Below, one piece after another: positions 7,749-15,355 of a stretch of DNA of 16,330 bases; the first letter of the stretch is position 1; each line of letters begins with the position of its first letter. Position numbers and translations under genes: made by a program. A model generated the notes under the pieces. That model was not told the DNA's origin. It did no database searches and saw only the letters and a list, made by a program, of their open reading frames with translations. Source of the stretch: XYB1-FULL-44-23 sp964441445 (GTDB lineage: Bacteria; Patescibacteriota; Microgenomatia; CAZETR01; Amesbacteraceae); contig CAYTYO010000017.1 of assembly GCA_964441445.1 (NCBI GenBank), positions 1-16,330 on the forward strand, in the 5' to 3' direction.

Positions 7749-8001
7749 TGCAACTTTGCGAGTAGAGGTGAGGAGCAGACAGGGCTTGGTATTTGAAGGT
7801 GATTTGTTTGCTGTCACTTCATACAATGCCAAAGGTGAATTTGATGTTTTGCCGACACATGCCAACTTTGTGTCAATGATTCAGAAAAAAATAGTGCTGA
7901 GAAAAGCAAATGGGAAGATTGAAGAATTGACAATCGATAACGGGATTATGATGGTAGAAGACAACCAGGTGAGGATATTTATCGGGATCTCTAAGGTATA
8001 A
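7741..8001 (+). CDS. atpC: ATP synthase subunit epsilon, short form lacking the C-terminal helices
   Basis: This 86-residue protein starts at GTG 7741. An excellent Shine-Dalgarno site (AGGGAGGTG at 7724-7732) lies 8 bases upstream, inside the end of atpD, which favours this start over a TTG at 7720. The protein covers the N-terminal beta-sandwich of epsilon (VEVRSRQGLVFEGD near the start, GEFDVLPTHANFVSMI, and IDNGIMMVEDNQVRIFI). The two C-terminal helices of standard epsilon (about 130-140 residues) are absent. Those helices regulate and inhibit F1, so this form should bind the stalk but not carry out that inhibition. It is the last gene of the operon. No hairpin terminator follows. Confidence 0.88.
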   Translation: MADATLRVEVRSRQGLVFEGDLFAVTSYNAKGEFDVLPTHANFVSMIQKKIVLRKANGKIEELTIDNGIMMVEDNQVRIFIGISKV

Positions 8002-8198
8002 AAATGCCTATACATCAACCCGTATGAGGTGTGTTAGCGGTCGATACTAGTGTTTGATAGGTGGTGTAATTTGAAGAAGAAATTTGCAAATATGCAGAAA
8101 AAAACTCAGGTCGGTATATTGTAATATATTTTGAGGTTTTTGAAAAGTAAATTTGTTTTAAAGATGGGCTTTTTTTCCTTTGATGGTACAATTGGGAG
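8002..8198. other. Intergenic gap after the ATPase operon
   Basis: This 197-base gap is AT-rich and has no open frame of useful length. A short perfect inverted repeat TATATT-GT-AATATA (8115-8128) is present, but it is too weak and too far from a T-run to be a convincing terminator. The argS promoter lies at the right end. Confidence 0.5.
8184..8192 (+). promoter_or_regulatory. Extended -10 promoter of argS (leaderless start)
   Basis: TGG followed by TACAAT forms an extended -10 element. The expected transcription start, about 7 bases downstream, falls on the GTG of argS at 8199. The GGGAGG at 8194-8199 touches the start codon and is too close to act as a Shine-Dalgarno site. Confidence 0.55.
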
Positions 8199-9890
8199 GT
8201 GGAATTAAAGCGAAAACTGAATGAAAAAATTGTAGGTGCGTTGAATGGTGAAGTTGCCAGTGAGGAAGTGAAGTGGGAACATCCAGAACGCGAAGAGTTT
8301 GGAGATTACTCTACAAATTTGGCTTTGGTGAAGAAGGGCGGCAAGAACTTGGCTTTGAAAATTGCTGAGATATTGAGCGGAGAGCCAGAAATTGAAAAGG
8401 TGAGTGTCGAAGGTCCGGGATTTGTGAATGTTTATGTAAAGAACAGTGTATGGCAGGAAAATTTAGCTGAGATTGAAAAGTTAGGAAACGATTACGGTAT
8501 GGGGCACACAATGAGTGGGGAAAAAATTATGGTTGAGTATGCCCATCCGAATACACACAAGGAGCTGCACGTCGGACACATGCGAACATTGATTACCGGA
8601 GAGGCGTTGGCCCGAATATTTGAGAAAAACGGGGCAAGTGTTTTTAGGGCAAATTATCAGGGAGATATCGGACCCCATGTGGCCAAGGCTATTTGGGGGA
8701 CACAAAAAATAATGTCTGAAAGGAAATTGGATTGGGACAAGGCGGAACAAATTGGGTTGACAGAAAAGGCTCACTTGTTGGGAGAAGGGTATATATTGGG
8801 CAGCGGTGAATATGAGGATAATAAACAGGAGATTGATAAACTGAATAAAGATTTGTATGAAAAAAAGAAAGATGTTATGGGCATATATGAGCAAACTAGA
8901 CAATGGAGTTTAGATTACTATAAGTCTTTTTATGACAGATTAGGGACAAAATTTGACCGATTATTTTTTGAATCAGAGGTGGCGGATCGCGGACTGCAAT
9001 TGGTAAAAGCCAATGTGGGGAAGGTCTTTGAAGTTAGTGACGGGGCGATTATTTTTAACGGTGAGAAGCATGGGTTACACAAACGGGTATTCGTAACCAG
9101 CGATGGAAATCCGACATATGAGGGAAAAGAGATGGGGCTGGCTTACCTGCAACATGAGACATTTCCGTTTGACCGGTGTATCCACGTAGTGGCGAACGAG
9201 CAAAGTGGTTACTTTTCAGTGGTTATTAAGGCGCTTGAGACTATGGACAAGGTATTTGATGGGCGGGAAGTTCATTTAGCTATGGGGATGGTGAACCTGG
9301 TCGGTCGGAAGATGTCCTCCCGGACGGGTGAAATTTTGACCGTAGGAGGGTTGATAGAGGAAATAAAGGCTATGACAAGGGACTTAATTAGAAAAACTGA
9401 CATATCTGCCCAAGAAATGGAGAAAATATCCGAAACAGTTACCTTAGCAGCCATTAAGTACTCAGTGCTAAAAAGTAACCCGGAACTCAATGTTGCCTTT
9501 GATCCGAAACAGTCGGTAAACCTGGAAGGCAGCTCCGGTCCATATCTACAATACACGTACGCCCGGTGCCGAAGTGTAATTGCAAAAGCAGATATTCCAG
9601 ATACGGAGGTTGTAGAGGTGTTAGCTGTGGAAGAAATACGGTTGATGCGCTGGCTGGCTAGATACCCGGAGGTGGTGCACGAGGCCGGTGTAAGAATGGC
9701 GCCTAACTTGGTAGCTACATATTTGCAGGAGTTGGCAGCCAGGTTTAACTCATTTTACAATCAGCACTCCATATTGTCTGCTGATAAAAAGGAGATAAAA
9801 AACATGCGGGTGAGACTGACGAGGAGTATCGCGCAGGTACTGAGCAACGGGTTGGGGCTGTTGGGAATTGAAACACTGGAACGAATGTAA
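8199..9890 (+). CDS. argS: Arginyl-tRNA synthetase
   Basis: This 563-residue cytosolic enzyme charges tRNA-Arg with arginine using ATP. The N-terminal Add-1 type domain (about 1-105) includes REEFGDYSTNLAL. The class I HIGH motif reads HVGH at 124-127, in the typical context HPNTHKELHVGHMRT. The KMSKS motif reads KMSSR at 371-375. The C-terminal helical anticodon-binding domain ends with VLSNGLGLLGIETLERM, the usual ArgS ending. A charged, helical stretch at about 170-230 lies inside the catalytic domain. GTG at 8199 is the only usable start, because an in-frame TGA lies at 8181-8183 and the next codons are not starts. A tRNA-Arg gene lies about 3 kb downstream. Confidence 0.96.
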   Translation: MELKRKLNEKIVGALNGEVASEEVKWEHPEREEFGDYSTNLALVKKGGKNLALKIAEILSGEPEIEKVSVEGPGFVNVYVKNSVWQENLAEIEKLGNDYGMGHTMSGEKIMVEYAHPNTHKELHVGHMRTLITGEALARIFEKNGASVFRANYQGDIGPHVAKAIWGTQKIMSERKLDWDKAEQIGLTEKAHLLGEGYILGSGEYEDNKQEIDKLNKDLYEKKKDVMGIYEQTRQWSLDYYKSFYDRLGTKFDRLFFESEVADRGLQLVKANVGKVFEVSDGAIIFNGEKHGLHKRVFVTSDGNPTYEGKEMGLAYLQHETFPFDRCIHVVANEQSGYFSVVIKALETMDKVFDGREVHLAMGMVNLVGRKMSSRTGEILTVGGLIEEIKAMTRDLIRKTDISAQEMEKISETVTLAAIKYSVLKSNPELNVAFDPKQSVNLEGSSGPYLQYTYARCRSVIAKADIPDTEVVEVLAVEEIRLMRWLARYPEVVHEAGVRMAPNLVATYLQELAARFNSFYNQHSILSADKKEIKNMRVRLTRSIAQVLSNGLGLLGIETLERM

Positions 9891-9926
9891 CTTAAATTAC
9901 CGGATGACTAATCCATAAAATTCATC

Positions 9927-9932
9927 TAAAAT
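9927..9932 (+). promoter_or_regulatory. -10 element before the M16 peptidase gene
   Basis: TAAAAT ends 9 bases before the ATG at 9942, so the message would carry a leader of only 2-3 bases. No clear -35 box is seen and no Shine-Dalgarno site precedes the ATG. Confidence 0.4.
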
Positions 9933-9941
9933 CAGCTACTG

Positions 9942-11219
9942 ATGTATACGTTTTATAGATTGTCAAATGGAGTGAGAGTAGTCTTGGTGCCAATGGCGGG
10001 AGTGGAGAGTGTGGGGATTGGGACTTATATCAAAACCGGGAGTAGATATGAAAGTCCTCGGATAAGCGGTTTATCGCATTTCCTGGAGCATATGGTGTTT
10101 AAGGGCACGAAAAAGTACCTCAGCCATAAGGACACTAGCTATCTGGAAGGGCTCGGAGCTATTCAAAATGCCTGGACTGACGTGGATGCGACGGCTTACT
10201 GGTGCAAGATTGTGGCAGAAAGATGGGCGGAAGGATTGGACCTGATGTCTGAATTAGCGCTTAACCCGACATTTCCAAGCCAGGATTTAGAGATTGAACG
10301 GGGAGTTATTTTGGAAGAGATTAACAGACGGGAAGACCGACCCGACGAAATAGTATCAGAGGGGTTACAAGAGAAGCTGTTTGTCGGAAATCCGTTGGAG
10401 ATGACAGTGCTGGGTCGAGCGGAAGTAATAAAAAGTGTCACTAGGAGAGATTTTATCGATTACCACAGCCAGCAGTACGTTGCTGGGCGGATGGTAGTAG
10501 TTGTAGCAGGAAAATTGGCCAATGAGGCAAAAATCAGAGCAACAATCGAGAAGTTGTATGGTAAATTGGCTCCTGATGCAGGGAAGGATTTTCAGACCGT
10601 GGATAATAATTTGGTAAGTTCCGAGGCGGCGGTGCATTTTAAAAAGACGGCAGACCAAATTCATTTTGAAATAGGGATGAGGGCGTTTAATTCTAAAGAC
10701 AAGCGCCGGTTTGCTTTGGCAGTTCTGACTTCGTATTTAGGCCAGGGCTTATCAAGCAGACTATTTACAGAGTTAAGAGAGAAGCGGGGGCTTTGCTACA
10801 GTGTTCAAGCAAGCGCCTCACACATGGAGGATGTGGGAATGTGGAGCGTGTATGCCGGTGTGGCTAAAGACAAGTTTTCTGCCGCGCTTGTGGCGGTATG
10901 GGAGGAAATGAAGCGATTAAGGGAAGTACATTTAGATGAAAATGAACTAAAAGCGGCCAAAGAAAAAATACGCGGCCAGATAGTGTTTGCAAAGGAAAAC
11001 CCCATTTATCAAATGGAATTTTTTGCCCGACAGGCTCTGGATAAACCTGAAGAAATGATAGATTACGATACCTTTATAAGTAGTTTGAATGAGGTAAATT
11101 CGGATGAGATAAGGGAAGTGGCGCGGGAATTATTTAAGGCGGACAATTTACGGCTTTCCATAGTTGGCGAGACAACTCAGGCACAGGGACAAGAAATGGT
11201 TCAGCTCTTGAGAGATTGA
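9942..11219 (+). CDS. M16 family zinc metallopeptidase (processing-peptidase type)
   Basis: At 425 residues this is the usual size for the single-unit M16B type. The inverted zinc motif HFLEH is at 46-50, with a further glutamate ligand about 75 residues on in VILEEINRRE (Glu125 or Glu126). The C-terminal M16 domain has ELREKRGLCYSV, the conserved Arg/Tyr segment that helps hold the substrate. The two halves together form the clam-shaped chamber that takes short or unfolded peptides. No signal peptide or membrane helix is seen, so a cytosolic location is likely. The substrate cannot be told from sequence; relatives process leader peptides or degrade peptides. It lies 51 bases after argS. Confidence 0.93.
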   Translation: MYTFYRLSNGVRVVLVPMAGVESVGIGTYIKTGSRYESPRISGLSHFLEHMVFKGTKKYLSHKDTSYLEGLGAIQNAWTDVDATAYWCKIVAERWAEGLDLMSELALNPTFPSQDLEIERGVILEEINRREDRPDEIVSEGLQEKLFVGNPLEMTVLGRAEVIKSVTRRDFIDYHSQQYVAGRMVVVVAGKLANEAKIRATIEKLYGKLAPDAGKDFQTVDNNLVSSEAAVHFKKTADQIHFEIGMRAFNSKDKRRFALAVLTSYLGQGLSSRLFTELREKRGLCYSVQASASHMEDVGMWSVYAGVAKDKFSAALVAVWEEMKRLREVHLDENELKAAKEKIRGQIVFAKENPIYQMEFFARQALDKPEEMIDYDTFISSLNEVNSDEIREVARELFKADNLRLSIVGETTQAQGQEMVQLLRD

Positions 11220-11236
11220 GAGAAGGGCAGTAAAAT
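11208..11236 (+). promoter_or_regulatory. Sigma-70-type promoter of the adenylate-kinase-like gene
   Basis: TTGAGA (11208-11213) and TAAAAT (11231-11236) are separated by exactly 17 bases. The expected transcription start at about 11243 leaves roughly 5 bases before the ATG at 11248, so the message is nearly leaderless. The -35 box lies inside the end of the peptidase gene. Confidence 0.65.
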
Positions 11237-11247
11237 AGCTTGTAGTT

Positions 11248-12318
11248 ATGTTGGATTTAGAATTTCCGATAGTAGGGACAAAAGTTAATGGTTTAACCCA
11301 GACTTTTGATATCAATAGCCTTGAGGGCAGAAAAGAGTACTTTCGAGCTAAAATCGGTGGAGAAATCGACAGAATAAAACGGTATCTGGCGACAGGGACG
11401 TTTATGGCTTATCTGGTGGGTAAGAAAAACTCCGGTAAGGGCACGTACTCCAACCTGATGGGGGAAATTTTCGGAAAGGATAAGATTGCTTTTGTGGGGA
11501 TAGGAGATCTGGTACGTGAAGTACATACTGGCTGGGATGATTTTGTTAAAACCGATGATTATATTAAGTTAAAAAAGAACTACAGAGGGTTTATTAGCTT
11601 TGATGAAGCGGTGGAAAGGCTGCATGGGAGGGGAACCACGAGTTTGCTGCCGACAGAGTTTATTTTATCTTTGCTAAAGGTCAGATTGGCTAAATATTCG
11701 GGAAAGGCGATATTTGTGGACGGCTTGCCGCGGGATATAGATCAAGTGTCATATTCACTATTTTTCCGGGATCTGGCGAACTTTCGTGATGATCCTGATT
11801 TATTTGTTTTGATTGATATTCCCTTGTCGGTAATCGACGAGAGGATTAAATATCGGGTAATTTGTCCAAAGTGCAGGAATTCCCGTAATTTAAAACTGTT
11901 GGTGACTAAAGATATCGGGTATGACAGCAAAACCGAAAAGTTTTTTCTGAAGTGTGACAATCCGGAATGTAACGGAGAGAGAATGGTGCCAAAAGAAGGT
12001 GATGATTTGGGGATAGGACCGATTTCCGAGAGGTTAAAGAAGGATGAACAGATTTTGAGAATGATTTTTGATTTGCATGGGATGCCTAAGGTGCTACTGA
12101 GAAATCATGTACCGGCAAATCAGGCGGAAAAGTATTATGACCACTATGAATTAACCCCAGAGTTTGTTTTAAAGCGGAACGATAAAAAAGACACAATTGA
12201 GGTGGAGGAGAAGCCCTGGACAATAAAAGATGATAACGGAATTAAGTCTTATAGTCTTATGGCTCCGGCTGTAGTCGTGAGCATGGTAAAGCAACTAGCT
12301 GACGTTTTGGAAGTGTGA
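11248..12318 (+). CDS. Enlarged adenylate-kinase-like nucleoside monophosphate kinase with zinc-type lid
   Basis: This 356-residue protein compares with about 215 for normal adenylate kinase. An N-terminal extension of about 50 residues precedes the P-loop GKKNSGKGT (58-66). FVDGLPRDIDQ (156-166) matches the LDGFPRT.Q nucleotide-binding motif. Four cysteines at 206, 209, 236 and 241 fit the zinc-holding lid seen in many bacterial adenylate kinases. DD at 252-253 followed by ERLKKDEQ matches the conserved DD...RL segment of the lid base. About 75 residues at the C-terminus are not explained by the kinase core. It probably transfers phosphate between ATP and a nucleoside monophosphate. Whether it replaces the housekeeping Adk or is a specialised paralogue cannot be told here, so no symbol is given. 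Confidence 0.85.
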   Translation: MLDLEFPIVGTKVNGLTQTFDINSLEGRKEYFRAKIGGEIDRIKRYLATGTFMAYLVGKKNSGKGTYSNLMGEIFGKDKIAFVGIGDLVREVHTGWDDFVKTDDYIKLKKNYRGFISFDEAVERLHGRGTTSLLPTEFILSLLKVRLAKYSGKAIFVDGLPRDIDQVSYSLFFRDLANFRDDPDLFVLIDIPLSVIDERIKYRVICPKCRNSRNLKLLVTKDIGYDSKTEKFFLKCDNPECNGERMVPKEGDDLGIGPISERLKKDEQILRMIFDLHGMPKVLLRNHVPANQAEKYYDHYELTPEFVLKRNDKKDTIEVEEKPWTIKDDNGIKSYSLMAPAVVVSMVKQLADVLEV

Positions 12319-12374
12319 TTTGAGGCTGATAATTGATCATAAATTGTGAACGTTTTTGAAGGTTCCCTATTGAC

Positions 12375-12593
12375 ATGGATTTCTGGAAGTGGTTCTATGG
12401 ATGTATGAGTGCAAGGAAAGTTGATATAAGTCCAAAGATTGAAATCCATGAAAGTTTTAGTGGATTGTCTGGCATGGGTGTGGGTCAGGAAACATCCGTT
12501 ATGGTTTCAGCAGAGCCAACAACCAAAAACGGTTTTAAAGGACTTATAGAACAAATTTTCCAGTTTGTAACGGTTGGCGGCGACTTCGCTTAA
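12375..12593 (+). CDS. Possible small protein of unknown function (72 residues)
   Basis: This short open frame lies in an otherwise gene-free stretch of about 320 bases between the adenylate-kinase-like gene and tRNA-Pro. It starts MDFWKWFYGCMS, with an aromatic-rich N-terminus, and then becomes soluble in character. I recognise no family. A weak GAAGG at 12358-12362 lies 12 bases before the ATG, which is somewhat far for a Shine-Dalgarno site. It may be a real small gene or a chance frame. Confidence 0.35.
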   Translation: MDFWKWFYGCMSARKVDISPKIEIHESFSGLSGMGVGQETSVMVSAEPTTKNGFKGLIEQIFQFVTVGGDFA

Positions 12594-12640
12594 AGAAGCT
12601 TCGGCCGGTTTTTAGACTAAGAAAAAAGAAGTAGTTTTAG

Positions 12641-12712
12641 TCGGGGTGGAGAGAATTGAACTCTCTGCCTCTCGGTCCCGAACCGAGCGGTCTACCGATG
12701 ACCTACACCCCG
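12641..12712 (-). tRNA. tRNA-Pro (anticodon CGG)
   Basis: This 72-base cloverleaf has a perfect 7-base-pair acceptor stem (CGGGGTG with CACCCCG), including the C1-G72 pair typical of bacterial tRNA-Pro. The D stem is GGTC/GACC, the anticodon stem CTCGG/CCGAG with loop TTCGGGA, and the T stem GAGAG/CTCTC with loop TTCAATT. The anticodon CGG reads CCG. The discriminator base is A, and CCA is not encoded. Confidence 0.93.
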
Positions 12713-12733
12713 GACAGATACTGAACCTATTTG

Positions 12734-12739
12734 ATTTTA
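12734..12739 (-). promoter_or_regulatory. Possible -10 element for tRNA-Pro
   Basis: TAAAAT on the minus strand lies 21 bases before the tRNA-Pro 5' end. No good -35 box is seen at the right distance. Confidence 0.3.
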
Positions 12740-12773
12740 CCTTATACAGGAGAAATATAGGAGGGTTTTGGGG

Positions 12774-12779
12774 TAAAAT
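12774..12779 (+). promoter_or_regulatory. Possible -10 element for tRNA-Arg
   Basis: TAAAAT lies 18 bases before the tRNA-Arg 5' end and mirrors the element of the divergent tRNA-Pro. No clear -35 box is seen. Confidence 0.35.
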
Positions 12780-12797
12780 TGTGAAGTTCGGGTAATT

Positions 12798-12869
12798 GTT
12801 CCCGTAGTTCAACGGATAGAACGAGGGTTTCCTAAACCCTAAATCTCAGTTCGATTCTGAGCGGGGACA
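12798..12869 (+). tRNA. tRNA-Arg (anticodon CCT)
   Basis: This 72-base cloverleaf has the acceptor GTTCCCG/CGGGGAC (one T-G wobble), D stem GTTC/GAAC, anticodon stem AGGGT/ACCCT with loop TTCCTAA, and T stem CTCAG/CTGAG with loop TTCGATT. The anticodon CCT reads AGG. An A follows GG in the D loop, in the place of the A20 identity base for arginine. The discriminator is A and CCA is not encoded. It ends 9 bases from the convergent PEGA gene. Confidence 0.93.
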
Positions 12870-12878
12870 CAAAACAGG

Positions 12879-14153
12879 TTACCTGAGGGTAAGAGCGTAA
12901 AGGTTGGGGGTGGCTGAGGTAGAGGCTGCTGGGGTGGTTTCAAAGCTGGTAAGGAGAAGCATTTGTTTGCCGGAAGTGTAGGGTATGGCAGTGTTTTCAA
13001 AAAGTGGGCCGGAATAGATGGTGGTTTGGTTTTGGCTGTCGTACTCAATGATGATGACACGGTTATTTTCAATTCGGTACAAATGGGAGGAAGTTGGGAA
13101 CCACGCCCAGCCGGAAGGGTGGCCGGACGGAATACTAAGTGGCAGCGACTTGGTGGTCTTAACCGGTTTTTTGGCGGCCGGCGAGGGGGTGGGGAGAGGA
13201 GTGAGGCTGATAAAGAAATTACGGTCCTCTTCCAAATCGTAGACATAGGTATGTCCAGGAACCAGGGAGCGGGTTTGATTTTGAGTGCTGCTGCCTGGTA
13301 AAGGCTTTTTAATTTGGTCGGGCAGGGTGGCTGAAGCGGTAGCGGTATAAAGAATTTTGTTTTCCCGAGGAGCCCAGACAATATCGGCCGAGGAGGTGGC
13401 CAGAACATTTTTTAAAATGGGAGGCAGGGTGTTAAATTTTTGCAAATCCTGGGCCTTCTCGCGGCTTTGCCAATCCTGGAGGAGATAACTTAAAGAATTG
13501 GTTGCGGGGGCAACTTGCTGGTTGGCGGGGTCAATCAGGTATGCGGAAGGGCTGGAGGGTTTTGATTGGATATCAGTGACTAAAATATGGCGGGAGTCGG
13601 GGGACCAGATTAAAGCTAGTGTACTGGCGGGAAGGGAAAGCGGAAGTGATCCGGAGAGGCGAGATTCCCGGGTAAAAGTGCCGAGAGGAGATTCGGTGAT
13701 ATCAAGAGTGTGGATTTGATTATTTTTAGAGATGAAAGCCACTTTGGTTCCGTCGGGAGACAGAGTAACATGAGTGGCTGTTTGAGTACTTACCGGTTTA
13801 AGCGAGGGGACTGAAGGAAAGAGAACAGCGGTGGCAGTAGTAACGATTTCTCTTTCAATTTTGAGGTCTTTTTTCCACGACTGATAGCCTTCTTTTTTAA
13901 ATTCAACCAAATAATCTCCAGGAGGTAAATTGAGGTTAGAGTTGGTGATGGAAGAAGTTTGTACGCCATTAATCCAAATCTGAGAGTTTTCCGGGTAGGT
14001 GTGGGTAGACAAGATACCGGTTACGGTGATCTGCCCGTTTTGAAGATTGGGACGGTAGCCTTTAGCAAAAAGGACCACTAAAACAGTACAAATGGGAACG
14101 ACGATAAGTCCGGCGACAAAGGAGAGGAGGCGAGTTCGAACGATATTCGGCAT
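12879..14153 (-). CDS. Membrane-anchored PEGA domain and beta-propeller protein
   Basis: This 424-residue protein has one N-terminal membrane helix (about 8-30) and the rest probably outside the cell. Residues about 41-110 form a PEGA-type beta-sandwich: IWINGVQT, then LPPGDYLVEFKKEGYQSW, the usual 'xPGxYxVxxxxxGY' core. After that come WD40/TolB-like blades with the 'xSPDGxxVAF' pattern: VTLSPDGTKVAFIS, ALIWSPDSRHILVT, DIVWAPRENKILYT and GWAWFPTSSHLYRI. A Pro/Lys/Thr-rich stretch separates the later blades. PEGA domains are carried by bacterial surface proteins and the propeller is a binding scaffold; no enzyme motif is seen. It faces mreB divergently, with 151 bases between. A role at the envelope is likely, but the partner is unknown. 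Confidence 0.85.
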   Translation of the reverse strand: MPNIVRTRLLSFVAGLIVVPICTVLVVLFAKGYRPNLQNGQITVTGILSTHTYPENSQIWINGVQTSSITNSNLNLPPGDYLVEFKKEGYQSWKKDLKIEREIVTTATAVLFPSVPSLKPVSTQTATHVTLSPDGTKVAFISKNNQIHTLDITESPLGTFTRESRLSGSLPLSLPASTLALIWSPDSRHILVTDIQSKPSSPSAYLIDPANQQVAPATNSLSYLLQDWQSREKAQDLQKFNTLPPILKNVLATSSADIVWAPRENKILYTATASATLPDQIKKPLPGSSTQNQTRSLVPGHTYVYDLEEDRNFFISLTPLPTPSPAAKKPVKTTKSLPLSIPSGHPSGWAWFPTSSHLYRIENNRVIIIEYDSQNQTTIYSGPLFENTAIPYTSGKQMLLLTSFETTPAASTSATPNLYALTLR

Positions 14154-14304
14154 AGCTTACGAGATTAACCATAATTTTAACATGCTGTGGGTGTTTTCCC
14201 TGTCCCGCATATACCCTCTCTGGACAAATTAACGGAAGTGTCATTAAATCAACACGCGCAGCAGAAATTAGTACTAGTTCCAAGAATGTCAAAGTAGATC
14301 AAGT

Positions 14305-15309
14305 ATGTTTAGTCAGAGAATTGCTATAGACCTGGGGACGGCCAACAGTGTAGTTTGGCAGGCCGGACATGGAATTGTGATGAATGAACCAACGGTGGTC
14401 GCCGTCGGAGTGGAAGACGGTAGGGTGGTGGCGGTCGGGAATGAAGCTAAAGAAATGTTAGGAAGAACGCCGGGTAATATTGCGGCCAGCAGGCCGATGC
14501 GGGACGGAGTTATTGCTGACTATAGGGTGACCCAGGCGATGTTGAAGTATTTTATTCAAAAAGTGTGCGGAAATGTGTTTCTGTTTAAGCCGGAAGTGAT
14601 GATTTGCGTACCTGCGGGAGTTACTCAGGTGGAGAGGCGGGCAGTACTGGACGCAACTTTGTCAGCCGGGGCAAAAGTCGCGTATCTGATTGATGAACCG
14701 TTAGCGGCTGCTATCGGAGCGAAGCTGCCTATTGCCGCGGCTTCCGGGAATATGATAATTGACATCGGCGGCGGGTCAGCTGAGGCGGCGGTAATTTCAC
14801 TGGGCGGGGTTGTGGTGCATAAGAGTGTGCGGATAGCCGGGAATAAAATTGATGAGGCGGTTATTAATTACTTGCGGAAGAAATATAACCTGATGGTGGG
14901 AGAAACGACGGCGGAAGAGGTAAAGATGCGCATAGGTTCGGCGGTGATTTTGCCGGAAATTGAAGCGATGGAAGTGAAAGGCAGGGATAACATTACCGGA
15001 CTGCCACGGGCACAGATGGTTTCGTCCACGGAAATTACAGAGGCAATACGACCAGTGCTGCTGCAAATTATCGGGGCGGCTAAGGGAGTATTAGAGGAAA
15101 CCCCGCCGGAATTGTCTTCAGATATTATTGATAAAGGCATAGTAATGAGCGGAGGGACGTCGATGTTGAAAAATTTTGATAAATTAATGACTGAAGTGAC
15201 CGGCGTACCGTGTCATGTGGCAGAAGATCCGTTGTTGTGTGTGGTGCGGGGAACCGGAGTTGCCGTCGAGAATTTGGACTTGTATAAGAAAAGTGTGGCT
15301 AAGAAATAA
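14305..15309 (+). CDS. mreB: Rod-shape actin homologue MreB
   Basis: The 334-residue length is normal for MreB. The actin-fold ATP site is complete: phosphate-1 loop IAIDLGTANS (6-15), phosphate-2 loop IDIGGGSAE (152-160) and the adenosine motif VMSGGTSML (about 280). DEPLAAAIGA (130-139) and RIAGNKIDEAV are typical of MreB rather than of DnaK or FtsA. MreB forms membrane-bound filaments that guide cell-wall synthesis and give rod shape. No mreC or mreD follows; the gene ends at a shared terminator. No Shine-Dalgarno site is seen before the ATG and no strong promoter could be assigned. Confidence 0.95.
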   Translation: MFSQRIAIDLGTANSVVWQAGHGIVMNEPTVVAVGVEDGRVVAVGNEAKEMLGRTPGNIAASRPMRDGVIADYRVTQAMLKYFIQKVCGNVFLFKPEVMICVPAGVTQVERRAVLDATLSAGAKVAYLIDEPLAAAIGAKLPIAAASGNMIIDIGGGSAEAAVISLGGVVVHKSVRIAGNKIDEAVINYLRKKYNLMVGETTAEEVKMRIGSAVILPEIEAMEVKGRDNITGLPRAQMVSSTEITEAIRPVLLQIIGAAKGVLEETPPELSSDIIDKGIVMSGGTSMLKNFDKLMTEVTGVPCHVAEDPLLCVVRGTGVAVENLDLYKKSVAKK

Positions 15310-15310
15310 A

Positions 15311-15347
15311 AAAAACCGTCCCAAAAAGACTTTGCGGACGGTTTTTT
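15311..15347. terminator. Bidirectional rho-independent terminator between mreB and rplL
   Basis: AAAACCGTCC (15312-15321) pairs perfectly with GGACGGTTTT (15336-15345), separated by a 14-base loop. A T-run follows on the plus strand and an A-run precedes it, so it works for mreB (plus) and for rplL (minus). Confidence 0.92.
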
Positions 15348-15355
15348 GTCAAGCT

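Noticed and set aside
8115..8128. Inverted repeat TATATT-GT-AATATA after the ATPase operon
   Set aside because: It is a short, all-AT stem with no following T-run. It could be chance in AT-rich DNA and is not a terminator.
12583..12618. Possible terminator hairpin before tRNA-Pro
   Set aside because: The stem needs several mismatches, and only CTTC/GAAG plus a few GC pairs are firm, although TTTTT follows. It is too weak to call as a terminator.
12839..13408. Long minus-strand frame overlapping the PEGA/propeller gene
   Set aside because: It is a Pro-rich shadow frame. The 424-residue frame carries the membrane helix, PEGA and propeller motifs, and the shadow runs into tRNA-Arg.
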